A stretch of 64,000 bases of DNA. It comes from Agaricicola taiwanensis (lineage in GTDB: Bacteria; Pseudomonadota; Alphaproteobacteria; Rhizobiales; Methylopilaceae). How positions within the stretch are numbered: the first letter of the stretch is position 1; every line of letters begins with the position of its first letter. Shown here one piece after another: positions 52,186 through 60,685 of the stretch. The stretch spans positions 124,001-188,000 of the forward strand of contig NZ_BMCP01000003.1 of NCBI RefSeq assembly GCF_014635245.1, read 5' to 3'. The notes under the pieces were generated by a model. That model worked only from the letters and a program-made list of their open reading frames with translations, was not told the DNA's origin and did not search any database. The position numbers were made by a program, and so were the translations under genes.

Positions 52186-52878
52186 TCACCCATAGCTGTC
52201 GTGACGGCGTACCCACTCCATTCCCCCGGCCTCGTTGCGTCCCTTCGGCATGAGGTCGAGCATGGCGTAGGTCCCCATCATCGCCTCCACACCGCGGCCA
52301 AAGGTGGAGTAAGTGTGAAAGACATTGCCCGCCTCATCCTTGAAGAAGGCGCTGATGCCGGGCAATTCCTCTTCGAGCCCCTGCCACGTACCGAAATTGT
52401 AGTCGATGTGCCCGCTGGCGACCTGCTCGGGCGTGAAACTGACCCGGAAATCGTAGTTGAACGGGCTGCCGTTCGAGGACACCCACCGGAAGTGCCAGCC
52501 CATGCGACTGCGATAGCGCTCGATCTCGGCAAGCGTCGCGCGCGAAACCGCGATCATGGTAACGTCGTGATTGGCCAGATGCTTGTTCATGCCATCGGTG
52601 TGATCGGCCATGAAGGAGCAACTCCGGCAGCCTTCCTTCCATCCCGGCGCTAACATGAAATGTTGCACCAGAAGCTGCGAGCGACCGTCGAAGAGATCGG
52701 CCAGGGTGCGCGCGCCCTCCAGTGTGTCAAAGATGTACTCCTTGTCGATCCGCACCCATGGCAGGGCGAGCCGCTTCCGGGTGACCTCGTCGCGAAGATG
52801 CGTGACTTCCTTCTCCGCCTTCAGAAGATCCCGGCGGGCGGTCAGCCAGTCATCGCGTGACACAACAGCGTGTTGCAT
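52186..52878 (-). CDS. DUF899 thioredoxin-fold family protein
   Basis: A 230-residue DUF899 protein with a thioredoxin-like fold. Signatures are KEVTHLRDEVTRKRLALPWV, DLFDGRSQLLVQHFMLAPGW and the Cys-containing KEGCRSCSFMADHTDG, where CRSC could act as a redox pair. The C-terminal TYSTFGRGVEAMMGTYAML-DL region is also typical. GGAG precedes the ATG. A small membrane-protein gene lies directly upstream on the same strand, two bases away. Function is unknown; a role in thiol or peroxide stress is plausible. Confidence 0.87.
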   Translation of the reverse strand: MQHAVVSRDDWLTARRDLLKAEKEVTHLRDEVTRKRLALPWVRIDKEYIFDTLEGARTLADLFDGRSQLLVQHFMLAPGWKEGCRSCSFMADHTDGMNKHLANHDVTMIAVSRATLAEIERYRSRMGWHFRWVSSNGSPFNYDFRVSFTPEQVASGHIDYNFGTWQGLEEELPGISAFFKDEAGNVFHTYSTFGRGVEAMMGTYAMLDLMPKGRNEAGGMEWVRRHDSYG

Positions 52879-52880
52879 TG

Positions 52881-53168
52881 TCAGTCTCCTTCAGTCGGGG
52901 GGATGCGGTGCTGCGAACCGCGGGAAAGGAGCTTCAGCCACGGCGATAGGTGAAAGAGGCTCATCAGCAGGTACATCAGCGCCATGTCGTTGATCGGCAC
53001 CAAAGGCGAAGCGACAGAGCACATGATCATGCCCGGCGAGCTGACGGCGGAAATCCAGGCCATCAGAGCGAAGGTCGGGGTGGCCGCGAACCCGAGCCGG
53101 CCGGCCACATCGACCAGCGGTGGCCTGAGCATCCAATCGCGGGTTCCTGTGGCTGTCAGCCTCGTCAC
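52881..53168 (-). CDS. Small membrane protein upstream of DUF899
   Basis: A 95-residue protein with two hydrophobic segments (about residues 27-48 and 55-80), starting at GTG 53168 behind GGAGGG with a six-base spacer. It ends two bases before the DUF899 gene, so the two are co-expressed. The longer frame to 53693 only mirrors the regulator gene. I do not recognise a named family. The pair faces a divergent regulator with 99 bp between, which may control it. Confidence 0.6.
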   Translation of the reverse strand: MTRLTATGTRDWMLRPPLVDVAGRLGFAATPTFALMAWISAVSSPGMIMCSVASPLVPINDMALMYLLMSLFHLSPWLKLLSRGSQHRIPPTEGD

Positions 53169-53267
53169 TTCCGACCCTCCGTCGAACGCCGTTTCCAACG
53201 ATTGCGATACGAAGACATTAATTGGGGTGGGGAGCCGGGCGGGAGTTACAAGTGTGACGGGATTTCC

Positions 53268-54488
53268 ATGGACTTGCTGATCACTGCCGCAGCGCGCGCT
53301 CTTTCCGCCGGCGATCCGCTCGCCGCGTTGAAGAGGGTGGCTTTGCGTGATGATGCCCCGGCGCTGGCCGTGCGCGGCATCGCGATGGCGCAGCTCGGCG
53401 ACCTCACGCGTGCCAAAGAGCTTCTGCGCAGCGCGGTACGCGCATTCGGCCCGAAAGAGCCCGTGGCTCGCGCGCGCTGTGTGGTCGCCGAAGCCGAGAT
53501 TGCGCTTGTTTCGCGTGATCTGGGCCGGTCCTCGCAAATGGTCAAGGCAGCACGGGCGACGCTTGCGGCGTCGGGCGACCGGACGAACGCCGCACACGCC
53601 GGCTATCTTGAAGCCCGGCACCTGCTCCTGATCGGCCACCTCGATGAAGCCGAAGCGGTGCTCGATGAGGTCGATGTCAACGTTCTGCCGCACCCTTCGC
53701 GGGTCGGGCGTGAATTGGTGATGGCCGGCATCGCCATCCGGCGCATTCGGGCAGGGTCGGCAAGAGCAGCTCTGGAACGGGCTGGACGGGCAGCGGAAGA
53801 TGCGCGCATTCCAGCGCTTGCGGCCGAAGTCGAGCAGGCTGTGCGAGCATTCGAGGCCCCGGCCGCGCGCTCCATCACTCGGGACGGTGAGCGGTTGCTC
53901 CGTCTCGATGAGGTCGAAGCGCTATTGGCCTCCGGTACACTCATTGTGGATGCTTGCCGCAACGTCGTGCGCGCGGGAACAACCATCATTCCGCTCGCTA
54001 CGCGTCCCGTACTGCTTTCGCTTGTCCGTGCTCTTGCGGAGGTTTGGCCGGCGGATGTGCCACGCGAGGCGCTTCTTAAACGCGCTTTCCGGGCACTGCA
54101 TGCCGACGAAACGCACCGCGCTCGGCTGCGCGTCGAAATCGCCCGGCTGCGCGAGGCGATCAAACCGCTGGCGACGCTGAGTGCGACCAGGGACGGTTTT
54201 GTTCTGCAGCCTCGTACCGCGATTGAGGTTGCGGTTCTGGCGCCGCCTGTCGACGGTGATCATGGCGAAGTGCTCGCTCTGCTCGGCGATGGCGAAGCCT
54301 GGTCGAGTTCCGCATTGGCACTCGCGCTGAGCGTGAGCACACGTACGGTACAGCGGGCACTCGAAGAGCTTGCCCGTGATAGCAGGGTCGAGGCCTTCGG
54401 GCGCGGACGGGCTCGCCGCTGGATCGCGTCGAGCGTTCCGGGATTCCCGACAAGCCTGTTACTCCCCGCTGCCGGAATTTCTGGTTAG
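53268..54488 (+). CDS. Large regulator with TPR-like region and two DNA-binding domains
   Basis: A 406-residue, probably cytosolic regulator. The first 200 residues are Ala-rich helices resembling tetratricopeptide repeats (AMAQLGDLTRAKELLRSAVRA, EARHLLLIGHLDEAEAVLDE). A winged-helix or BTAD-like region follows around 275-320 (LVRALAEVWPADVPREALLK). At the C-terminus a helix-turn-helix reads ALALSVSTRTVQRALEELAR with a basic tail. I know no well-characterised relative. It is divergent from the DUF899 pair and 9 bp upstream of a propeller protein on the same strand. Confidence 0.7.
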   Translation: MDLLITAAARALSAGDPLAALKRVALRDDAPALAVRGIAMAQLGDLTRAKELLRSAVRAFGPKEPVARARCVVAEAEIALVSRDLGRSSQMVKAARATLAASGDRTNAAHAGYLEARHLLLIGHLDEAEAVLDEVDVNVLPHPSRVGRELVMAGIAIRRIRAGSARAALERAGRAAEDARIPALAAEVEQAVRAFEAPAARSITRDGERLLRLDEVEALLASGTLIVDACRNVVRAGTTIIPLATRPVLLSLVRALAEVWPADVPREALLKRAFRALHADETHRARLRVEIARLREAIKPLATLSATRDGFVLQPRTAIEVAVLAPPVDGDHGEVLALLGDGEAWSSSALALALSVSTRTVQRALEELARDSRVEAFGRGRARRWIASSVPGFPTSLLLPAAGISG

Positions 54489-54497
54489 GATAAGAAG

Positions 54498-55142
54498 ATG
54501 AAACGTTCAGCTGCCGAAATCATCCGTGAATATGGGCCCTTCCCCGATGTCGATGACGTGTCCGGCGTCAGCTTCGACGGCAAACACGTCTGGTTCGCAA
54601 GCGGCGAAAGGCTGAATGCACTGGATCCCGAAAGCGGGGAAGTATCCCGATCGCTCGACATGGCCGCCGATGCAGGGACGGCGTTCGACGGCAAGTACCT
54701 GTTCCAGATTGCCGATGCCGTTATCCGCAAGATCGACCCCGAGAGCGGCGAGGTGGTCGCCGCGATACCGGCACCCGGAAACGGCGGGGACTCAGGACTG
54801 GCCTGGGCGGAGGGCTACCTCTGGGTCGGCCAGCATCGCGGCCGCAAGATCCATCAGCTGGACCCCAAAACGGGGGAAGTGCTGCGGACGATCGAATCCG
54901 ATCGATTTGTCACGGGAGTAACCTGGGTCGACGGAGAGCTCTGGCACGGCACCTGGGAAGACAGCGAGAGCGATCTCCGCCGCATCGACCCCGCGACAGG
55001 TGAAGTGCTCGAGCGGGTGGATATGCCGCCCGGAACCGGCATCTCAGGACTCGAAGCCGACGGCCGCGATCGCTTTTTCTGCGGGGGCGGAAGCAGCGGA
55101 AGAGTGAGAGCCGTTCGTCGACCCAGGCAAGACTTCAAGTAA
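54498..55142 (+). CDS. Beta-propeller protein (glutamine cyclotransferase/Vgb-like)
   Basis: A 214-residue repeat protein. Four copies of the D-P-x-x-G-E-V turn occur at about residues 43, 80, 122 and 164, spaced 37-42 residues apart, each followed by a strand and a W-containing strand (ASGERLNALDP, GYLWVGQHRGRKIHQLDP). This is the layout of glutamine cyclotransferase and virginiamycin-B-lyase-like propellers. It is preceded by an AAGAAG-type site, lacks a signal peptide and follows the regulator by 9 bp. Enzyme activity is not established. Confidence 0.72.
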   Translation: MKRSAAEIIREYGPFPDVDDVSGVSFDGKHVWFASGERLNALDPESGEVSRSLDMAADAGTAFDGKYLFQIADAVIRKIDPESGEVVAAIPAPGNGGDSGLAWAEGYLWVGQHRGRKIHQLDPKTGEVLRTIESDRFVTGVTWVDGELWHGTWEDSESDLRRIDPATGEVLERVDMPPGTGISGLEADGRDRFFCGGGSSGRVRAVRRPRQDFK

Positions 55143-55194
55143 ACGTGGACCGCCGCGCCCCCGAGACGAAAACCACGTTCCCGTTTTCATAGAT

Positions 55195-56265
55195 CTAGCT
55201 CAGGATGAATTCTTTAAAACGGGGCTCGATGGCCGCGAAGTTTTCTCCCCACCATGCATTGTTCAGCACCGCATAGGCCGGATTATTCAGATCCGGCAGC
55301 AACTTCTTTGCGGCGTCGTCGAGGTATGCATTGGCATTCAAGTTGCCTGGAACAACACTTACTCTCCTGCAGAAGTCCGCAAGGCGTTCGGGGTTTTGCA
55401 ATACGAACGACAGATACTTCATCGCAGCATCTTTGTGCGGAGCACCTTTCGGAACGCAGTAGTAAGAGCCGTATACGACAAGCTGGTCCTGGGAGAAATC
55501 CATACTAATTCCAGCGTCTTGGATTGCTTTTACTCGGTTTAGATAGGTATAGGAGTAGTCAAGTTCCCCTGTCTTGACCAAGTCGACGGTCTGCTGGGTT
55601 TGCTCGACCCACTTGCGAATATGGGGCTTGATCTTCGCAAGGGATCGGAACGCGCGATCGACGTCCATCGGATAGATTTCCTTCGGCGGAACACCGTCTG
55701 CCAGAAGCGCGCATTCTAGTGTTTCACTTGCGCGCAGTCGCAAGCCGCGCCGCCCGGGGAATTTCTCGACATCCCAGAACTCGGGATAATTGCGGGGCGC
55801 ATTGGGGTTGCGCTTGGGATCAAAGCATATGCCGCCTACGTAAAAACCATACCCAACCATATAGGGGCTGGGGTTATCGAACATCTTTGTCCCCTTGAAG
55901 ACATCAGGATCGATTTCCTCCAGCAGACCTTCGGCGCCGGCCTGCATAAGCGCAGGGCCAACGTAGTCGAAAAGGTCCCATTCCACGGATTTTGACTGGA
56001 CCTGTATCTTCAGCTTCGCCATATCGATCGTGTTGACGATCGTGACCGGGATACCCGTTTCCGCAGTGAACGGCTTGATGATCGCTTCTTCCAGAGCAAC
56101 CTGTGTAGATCCGCCCGCAAACACCAGAACCAGCGGGTCAGATGCCCTGGCTTTCGTGCTCAGGATATAGGGAGCTGCAAGTGCAGCTGCACCTTGGACC
56201 AGTACGGTACGACGGGATATCAGTCCGGGCCGGGACGCCGTCACTGCGTTGCGATCTTGAGACAT
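55195..56265 (-). CDS. Tat-exported ABC transporter substrate-binding protein (PotD family), orphan
   Basis: A polyamine/thiamine/Fe3+-type binding protein of 356 residues. A twin-arginine signal is visible (SRRTVLVQG at residues 17-25, then a hydrophobic stretch ending TKARA). The mature part starts PLVLVFAGGSTQVALEEAI and contains DFSQDQLVVYGSYYCVPKGAPHKDAAMKYLSF (two runs), typical of PotD-like receptors. No permease or ATPase lies next to it; the adjacent genes are the propeller and a DsbA-like gene. Its base composition looks lower in G+C than the flanking core genes. The ligand is unknown. Confidence 0.85.
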   Translation of the reverse strand: MSQDRNAVTASRPGLISRRTVLVQGAAALAAPYILSTKARASDPLVLVFAGGSTQVALEEAIIKPFTAETGIPVTIVNTIDMAKLKIQVQSKSVEWDLFDYVGPALMQAGAEGLLEEIDPDVFKGTKMFDNPSPYMVGYGFYVGGICFDPKRNPNAPRNYPEFWDVEKFPGRRGLRLRASETLECALLADGVPPKEIYPMDVDRAFRSLAKIKPHIRKWVEQTQQTVDLVKTGELDYSYTYLNRVKAIQDAGISMDFSQDQLVVYGSYYCVPKGAPHKDAAMKYLSFVLQNPERLADFCRRVSVVPGNLNANAYLDDAAKKLLPDLNNPAYAVLNNAWWGENFAAIEPRFKEFILS

Positions 56266-56542
56266 GCTCTACCTTCCCCTTTGAGCCTGAATGAAGCTCA
56301 TTCGTTGGTTATCTGCTTGCTAGGTATGCCAGTCTTGATTTGAAGTCGGCGTTGAACGATTGTCCCGATAAGTTTGTTTGATGGTCGCGGCACCTGCCGC
56401 CGGCTTCGCGCTGAACCGTTGGGACGGGAGCGTCTCTTGCGACCGTTCAGCTTCACGCCGCAGCAAGGTCTAGCTTGATGCTCGTCGGCCATGCGACCAC
56501 TCTGATGGTTCCAGTGAAAGGATCAGGCACGGCAAAAGATCG
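56266..56542. other. Intergenic stretch without a confident gene
   Basis: The 277 bp between the binding-protein and DsbA-like genes contain one 64-codon frame on the minus strand (56298-56492) with a basic, low-complexity translation (RKRRSRPNGSARSRRQVPR). I recognise no family, start site or terminator here. The region is a candidate scar of insertion or deletion, but no repeats or inverted ends were seen. Confidence 0.3.
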
Positions 56543-57109
56543 TCAGGCTTCCATCAGGTGTGAAATCCATTCCGATACCTCGTCCTGGCTGCTCAAGGTC
56601 GTCTGCACCAAGCCGTTGATCATAAAGCTTGGCGAGACATGAATTCCGTTTTGCCGGGCATATTTTGTGTGCCTTTTGATTTCACGATCGAGATGCGGAA
56701 GGATGAAGGCGTCGGCGAGCTGTAAACCCGTGTACTCTTCGATACGGGCTATGACGTCACCGGGCCTGGCCTCCATATTGGGGCCGATACAATGATTGAT
56801 GGGCTCAAACTCATCGCGATGTGCAGCAACGGCCGCGAGTACCGCTTTTGCAGCTTCTTTGCCGCCGGCAAGGGTAGACGCCGCCAACACGCAGCGGATG
56901 ATAACGCCGGAATACAAATGCCACGGCTGCGAATGAAGGATGATCTTGATCGTTATGTTTTCGGGCCCTGCTTTTTCAAGCAGTTGATCAAGCTTGCCGA
57001 ATGCTTTTATAGAATAAGGACAAGTTGGTTCGAGAAACACTTCGAATGTGCGCGGGCCCGTTCCCCAGACAAGCGGTTCAGTTCGTGATGTATCGCCCGT
57101 TTCTGTCAT
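56543..57109 (-). CDS. DsbA-like thioredoxin-fold protein with a CPYS active site
   Basis: A 188-residue thioredoxin-superfamily protein. The motif is FLEPTCPYS with the single cysteine C30, so the second active-site cysteine of CxxC is Ser33. The cis-Pro loop is VSPSFMINGL near residue 158, and the inserted helical domain lies between. A second cysteine pair is absent. Such a monothiol site fits glutathione-dependent or isomerase-like chemistry rather than disulfide oxidation. No signal peptide is visible. ATG 57109 gives a sensible N-terminus; ATGs at 57133 and 57163 are possible. It lies downstream of rraA on the minus strand. Confidence 0.72.
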   Translation of the reverse strand: MTETGDTSRTEPLVWGTGPRTFEVFLEPTCPYSIKAFGKLDQLLEKAGPENITIKIILHSQPWHLYSGVIIRCVLAASTLAGGKEAAKAVLAAVAAHRDEFEPINHCIGPNMEARPGDVIARIEEYTGLQLADAFILPHLDREIKRHTKYARQNGIHVSPSFMINGLVQTTLSSQDEVSEWISHLMEA

Positions 57110-57192
57110 CCCTCGCCCCCAGGTTTCCGTCATAATCCCGCAAAGAATTCGGCCTGACCACAAGGCATGCTGAAATTATTTGGCCGTTCCGG

Positions 57193-57837
57193 TCATTTTC
57201 CATATGCACCGAGATAACGGCCTTCCCGGATGGATTGGATGATGTCCGCCTCGCGGTTTTCCTGGGCACGCACGGCCTCCAAGAGGCTGGCAGCACTCGA
57301 TTGTGGAAAGGCGACGACACCATCGTCATCACCAACCACGATATCGCCCGGTTCGATGACCATGCCGCCGACACACGCTGGTACGTTGATTTCCCCCGGT
57401 CCGTCTTTGTAAGGACCGCGATGGGTGATGCCCCGCGCGTAGCACGGCAAATCCGTCTGTCGGATGGTCGCGACGTCGCGAATAGCGCCATCAATAACAA
57501 GTCCGGCCAGTTTGCGCTCAATGGCGATGTTCAGCATGATCTCCCCAAGAAGAGCACGGCTCAAATCTCCCCCGCCATCGACGACGAGGACATCGCCAGG
57601 CCTGACCAGATCGAGGGCTTCGTGCACGGCGAGATTATCGCCGGGCCTGGTTCGAACCGTGAAGGCCATTCCGACCATTACGCCCGTTGTTCTGTGAAAG
57701 GGTTGCAGACCAACGACGCCTGGTAATCTTGCAAGATTGTCGCTGATAACAGCCGTGGCCGCCGATCGAAATCCTTCGATCAAGATCGGATCGGCCTGGG
57801 AAGGAGCTTCGATTCGCTTGTACACCATGATGGACAC
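57193..57837 (-). CDS. RraA-family protein (HMG/CHA aldolase-like)
   Basis: A 214-residue member of the RraA/4-hydroxy-4-methyl-2-oxoglutarate aldolase family. Landmarks are TAVISDNLARLPGVVGL, the substrate loop RPGDVLVVDGGGDLSRALLGEI and the GLVIDGAIRDVATIRQTDLP segment, in which Arg and Asp bind the metal and substrate. Homologues cleave HMG or decarboxylate oxaloacetate; others bind RNase E, but the aldolase is more likely here. GTG 57837 is used, with ATG 57828 as alternative. It lies 171 bp downstream of the glutathione reductase gene. Confidence 0.83.
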   Translation of the reverse strand: MSIMVYKRIEAPSQADPILIEGFRSAATAVISDNLARLPGVVGLQPFHRTTGVMVGMAFTVRTRPGDNLAVHEALDLVRPGDVLVVDGGGDLSRALLGEIMLNIAIERKLAGLVIDGAIRDVATIRQTDLPCYARGITHRGPYKDGPGEINVPACVGGMVIEPGDIVVGDDDGVVAFPQSSAASLLEAVRAQENREADIIQSIREGRYLGAYGK

Positions 57838-58008
57838 TTGCTCTGTTCCTGGCCTGAAAGATTTCGAGATCAGATTCGAGGGCTTAAAGAAGCATCGGCT
57901 CTCACGTTAGAGTTTAGCTAAGGTCGCAGAGCGTAGCGCCTTGCGAAAAAACAATACGGCACTGATAGATTTGTAAAAGCGATTAATTGGAATGCAATTG
58001 CATCACTT
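57838..58008 (-). other. Intergenic region with a 12-bp perfect palindrome
   Basis: This 171-bp stretch between gor and rraA is A+T-rich. It contains the perfect palindrome ATGCAATTGCAT at 57992-58003, close to the gor stop. It may hold the rraA promoter. I find no hairpin with a T-run. Confidence 0.35.
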
Positions 58009-59400
58009 TTAGCGAACCCGTTCGCCGTTTCGGACGCGATAGCTTGGGCTATAAGCGGTGACGAGTTCTTCGGCCGCTGTCGGATGTACCGCCATTGTGC
58101 GATCGAAGGCGGCCTTGGTGACCCCCGCCTTCAAGGAAATGCCGAGCAACTGCGCCATCTCACCGGCATTGTGACCGAGCACATGAGCGCCGACAATCTT
58201 TCCGCTTGCCGCGTCGGTGATCAGCTTCATTATCATCTTCTCGTCCCGGCCTGAGAGTGTCGCCTTCATCGGGCGGAACTCGGCGCGAAAGACCTCGAGT
58301 TCCACGTAGCGTCTTGCGGCATCTACTTCCGAGAGGCCCACGGTGCCGATCTCCGGCTGCGAAAAAACCGCCGTAGGGATGAGCTCGTGGTCTGGGGCGG
58401 TCGGATTATTCCGGTATTTGGTTTCAATGAAGCACATGACCTCATGGATCGCCACCGGCGTCAGCTGTACCCGGTCGGTGACATCTCCGAGCGCGAATAT
58501 ATTCGGCACATTCGTCCGTGAGTACTGATCGACAAGAACCGCTCCACGTTCATTGACAGCAACCCCCGCCGCCTCGAGGCCGAGGCCGTGGGTATTGGGA
58601 GTACGGCCAAGCGCCAGCATGACCGTATCGAGCGAAAGCGTCTCACCGTTGAGAGTCCTGGCCACGAGAGCGCCGGTGGGGGCCTTGGTGACCTCTTCGA
58701 TGACGTCGGTAAGGATGATGCGGATGCCTTTGTCGACCATCGCCTCATGTAGGCCGCGACGAAGATCGTGGTCGAAGCGCGACAAGATTTCCCTGCCGCG
58801 ATATATCAGGGTGGTTTCAACGCCGAGCCCGTGGAAGATGTTGGCGAATTCGACTGCGATGTAGCCGCCGCCAGCGATCAGGATCGAGCGGGGCAGTTCT
58901 GCCATGTCGAAAGCGTCGTTGGAGGATATGCAAAATTCGTGGCCGGGTAGCGCCTCATGCGGATTAGGTGTGCCGCCGGTCGCTATCACGATCGTTTCGG
59001 CGGTCACTGTCTGACCCGTCCTGACGATACGGATTGTGTGGCTGTCCACGAGTTCCGCACGGCTGTCGATGACTTCGGCGCCGCTATTCTCAAGACCTCT
59101 GCGGTAAAGGCCTTCGAGGCGTGCGATTTCCTTGTTCTTCGCGGCGAGGAGCTTCGTCCAGTCGAAGCTGCTATTTCTAAGCGTCCATCCATAGCCTTCG
59201 GCATCTTCGAAATGCTCGCGATATTGGGATGCGTACACAAAAAGCTTTTTTGGCACGCAGCCTCGGATGACGCAGGTGCCGCCGAAGCGAAATTCTTCAG
59301 CTATTGCAACTCGTTTGCCGAGCGACGCCGCCATACGGCCCGCCCTCACGCCGCCCGATCCCCCGCCGATCACGAAGAGGTCGTAGTCATATGCGGCCAT
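58009..59400 (-). CDS. gor: Glutathione-disulfide reductase
   Basis: Reduces glutathione disulfide with NADPH and FAD. The 463-residue protein has the FAD-binding GGGSGGVRAGRMAA at the N-terminus and the redox pair C43-V-I-R-G-C48. A second nucleotide fold follows (ILIAGGGYIAVEFANIFHGLG), and the C-terminal HPTAAEELV carries the catalytic His and Glu. The NAD(P) site RGREILSRFDHDLRRGL contains the Arg residues of NADPH-using enzymes. GGAG precedes the ATG. It lies between a LysR gene and rraA on the minus strand, in a run of genes linked to thiol chemistry. Confidence 0.93.
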   Translation of the reverse strand: MAAYDYDLFVIGGGSGGVRAGRMAASLGKRVAIAEEFRFGGTCVIRGCVPKKLFVYASQYREHFEDAEGYGWTLRNSSFDWTKLLAAKNKEIARLEGLYRRGLENSGAEVIDSRAELVDSHTIRIVRTGQTVTAETIVIATGGTPNPHEALPGHEFCISSNDAFDMAELPRSILIAGGGYIAVEFANIFHGLGVETTLIYRGREILSRFDHDLRRGLHEAMVDKGIRIILTDVIEEVTKAPTGALVARTLNGETLSLDTVMLALGRTPNTHGLGLEAAGVAVNERGAVLVDQYSRTNVPNIFALGDVTDRVQLTPVAIHEVMCFIETKYRNNPTAPDHELIPTAVFSQPEIGTVGLSEVDAARRYVELEVFRAEFRPMKATLSGRDEKMIMKLITDAASGKIVGAHVLGHNAGEMAQLLGISLKAGVTKAAFDRTMAVHPTAAEELVTAYSPSYRVRNGERVR

Positions 59401-59604
59401 GGTGTTCTCCTGGGAAAGCGGGGGGCGAGACAGCCCGAAATGATGAAGAGTCGGCTCTTGATCCCGGGCTGCGGATTAGCGCTCGAAGGATGCGCTCAGG
59501 AACCAGTGCGTGTTTTTCCGAGGGCTGATCCGGGACTGCACCCCAGAATGCCCCGTTTCCGGTGTTCTGATCGGATCTGATATCGCCTCAGATCGCTCAA
59601 TGGC

Positions 59605-60504
59605 CTATGCCTGCAGCTGGCGAGAAAAGTCGCAGATATCCACCATCAGATCGGCAATTTTCGAGAGGAATACGGAGGCGCGATCGCTTCGATACATGGC
59701 ACTGTAAGGTGTTGGCGGAAGCGCCGGCCTCGTAGAGATGACAACCAGCTTGCCTTCATCGATGAGCGGTCGGAAAACTTGCCGCGGAAGGTAGGAAATC
59801 CCTACCCCTGCAACAGCCAGTCCAAGGAGCGCAATGAGATTGTCGCTCGAAAGCATCTGAGGAAAGGTAATGCCCTGCGACCGGAACCACCTATAGTAAA
59901 ACAGGCCCGTACCCCCTCGGGATCCTTGTGTTAGTATGGGATACTTCGCCAGTTCTTCGAGCGTTAGTCCATTTCTATCTTTGACGAGCCCGGGGCGGGT
60001 CATCCACACGTTCGACACTTCCGCCAACCTCACTGAGGTGATGTCATCGTCGGAAAAGGTCTCGGGGATCGCAATCAGATCGAGTTCATCCTCACGCAGT
60101 CTCTCCGTCAGCGAGAGGGTAGCCCCCACGTGGGGCTCAAGGATGATCTGCGGATACAACTCGCGGACCGTAGCTACAAAACGCGGTAACCATGTTAACG
60201 CCGTCAATTCGGTGACGCCAAAGCGAAGGCGCCGAGCGGGCATCTCTTTGGCATCCTTCAAGTCGAGAATTCGCTCTCGCAGGCCCAGCATTTCCTGGCC
60301 AAGTGCAAGAAGATGTTCCCCCTTTTCTGTGAGGCGGGCGCCGCGCTGATTGCGATCGAAAAGCGGAAAGCCGGATGCGGCTTCCAATTCGCGGATCCGC
60401 TTTGAGATCGCAGATTGGGTTGTATTCAGCTTTGCCGCAGCGCGTTCGAAAGTGCCGAGCTGAGATATCCAGTAGAGGGCTTCAAGTTGCTTCAACGTGA
60501 TCAT
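59605..60504 (-). CDS. LysR-family transcriptional regulator
   Basis: A LysR regulator of 299 residues with a winged helix at about 5-60 (FERAAAKLNTTQSAISKRIRELEAASGFPLFDR) and a type 2 periplasmic-like effector domain. The N-terminus MITLKQLEALYWISQLGTFERA is typical of regulators of small catabolic operons. It sits upstream of the glutathione reductase gene by 204 bp on the same strand, and downstream of the sulfite-exporter-like gene by 181 bp. It may control either set; no operator was identified with confidence. Confidence 0.9.
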   Translation of the reverse strand: MITLKQLEALYWISQLGTFERAAAKLNTTQSAISKRIRELEAASGFPLFDRNQRGARLTEKGEHLLALGQEMLGLRERILDLKDAKEMPARRLRFGVTELTALTWLPRFVATVRELYPQIILEPHVGATLSLTERLREDELDLIAIPETFSDDDITSVRLAEVSNVWMTRPGLVKDRNGLTLEELAKYPILTQGSRGGTGLFYYRWFRSQGITFPQMLSSDNLIALLGLAVAGVGISYLPRQVFRPLIDEGKLVVISTRPALPPTPYSAMYRSDRASVFLSKIADLMVDICDFSRQLQA

Positions 60505-60685
60505 GGCTGGTCTCGATGCGCGCCAAACATAACAGTCTGGAAAGTGATGCCGATCGACTCAGGAGTATGACATTTATTGATGGCTGACTCGCTGTCCCTT
60601 TGACCACCCTGATTGCGGTCCCGAACCTGGCCACCGAGATTGTAGGGGCTGTTCGGTTGGCAAATCGCGAGGTTCGGCGGTCGCC

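Noticed and set aside
56298-56492. A 64-codon minus-strand frame as a gene or transposase remnant.
   Set aside because: No recognisable domain, ribosome site or terminal repeats; kept only as a note in the intergenic entry.
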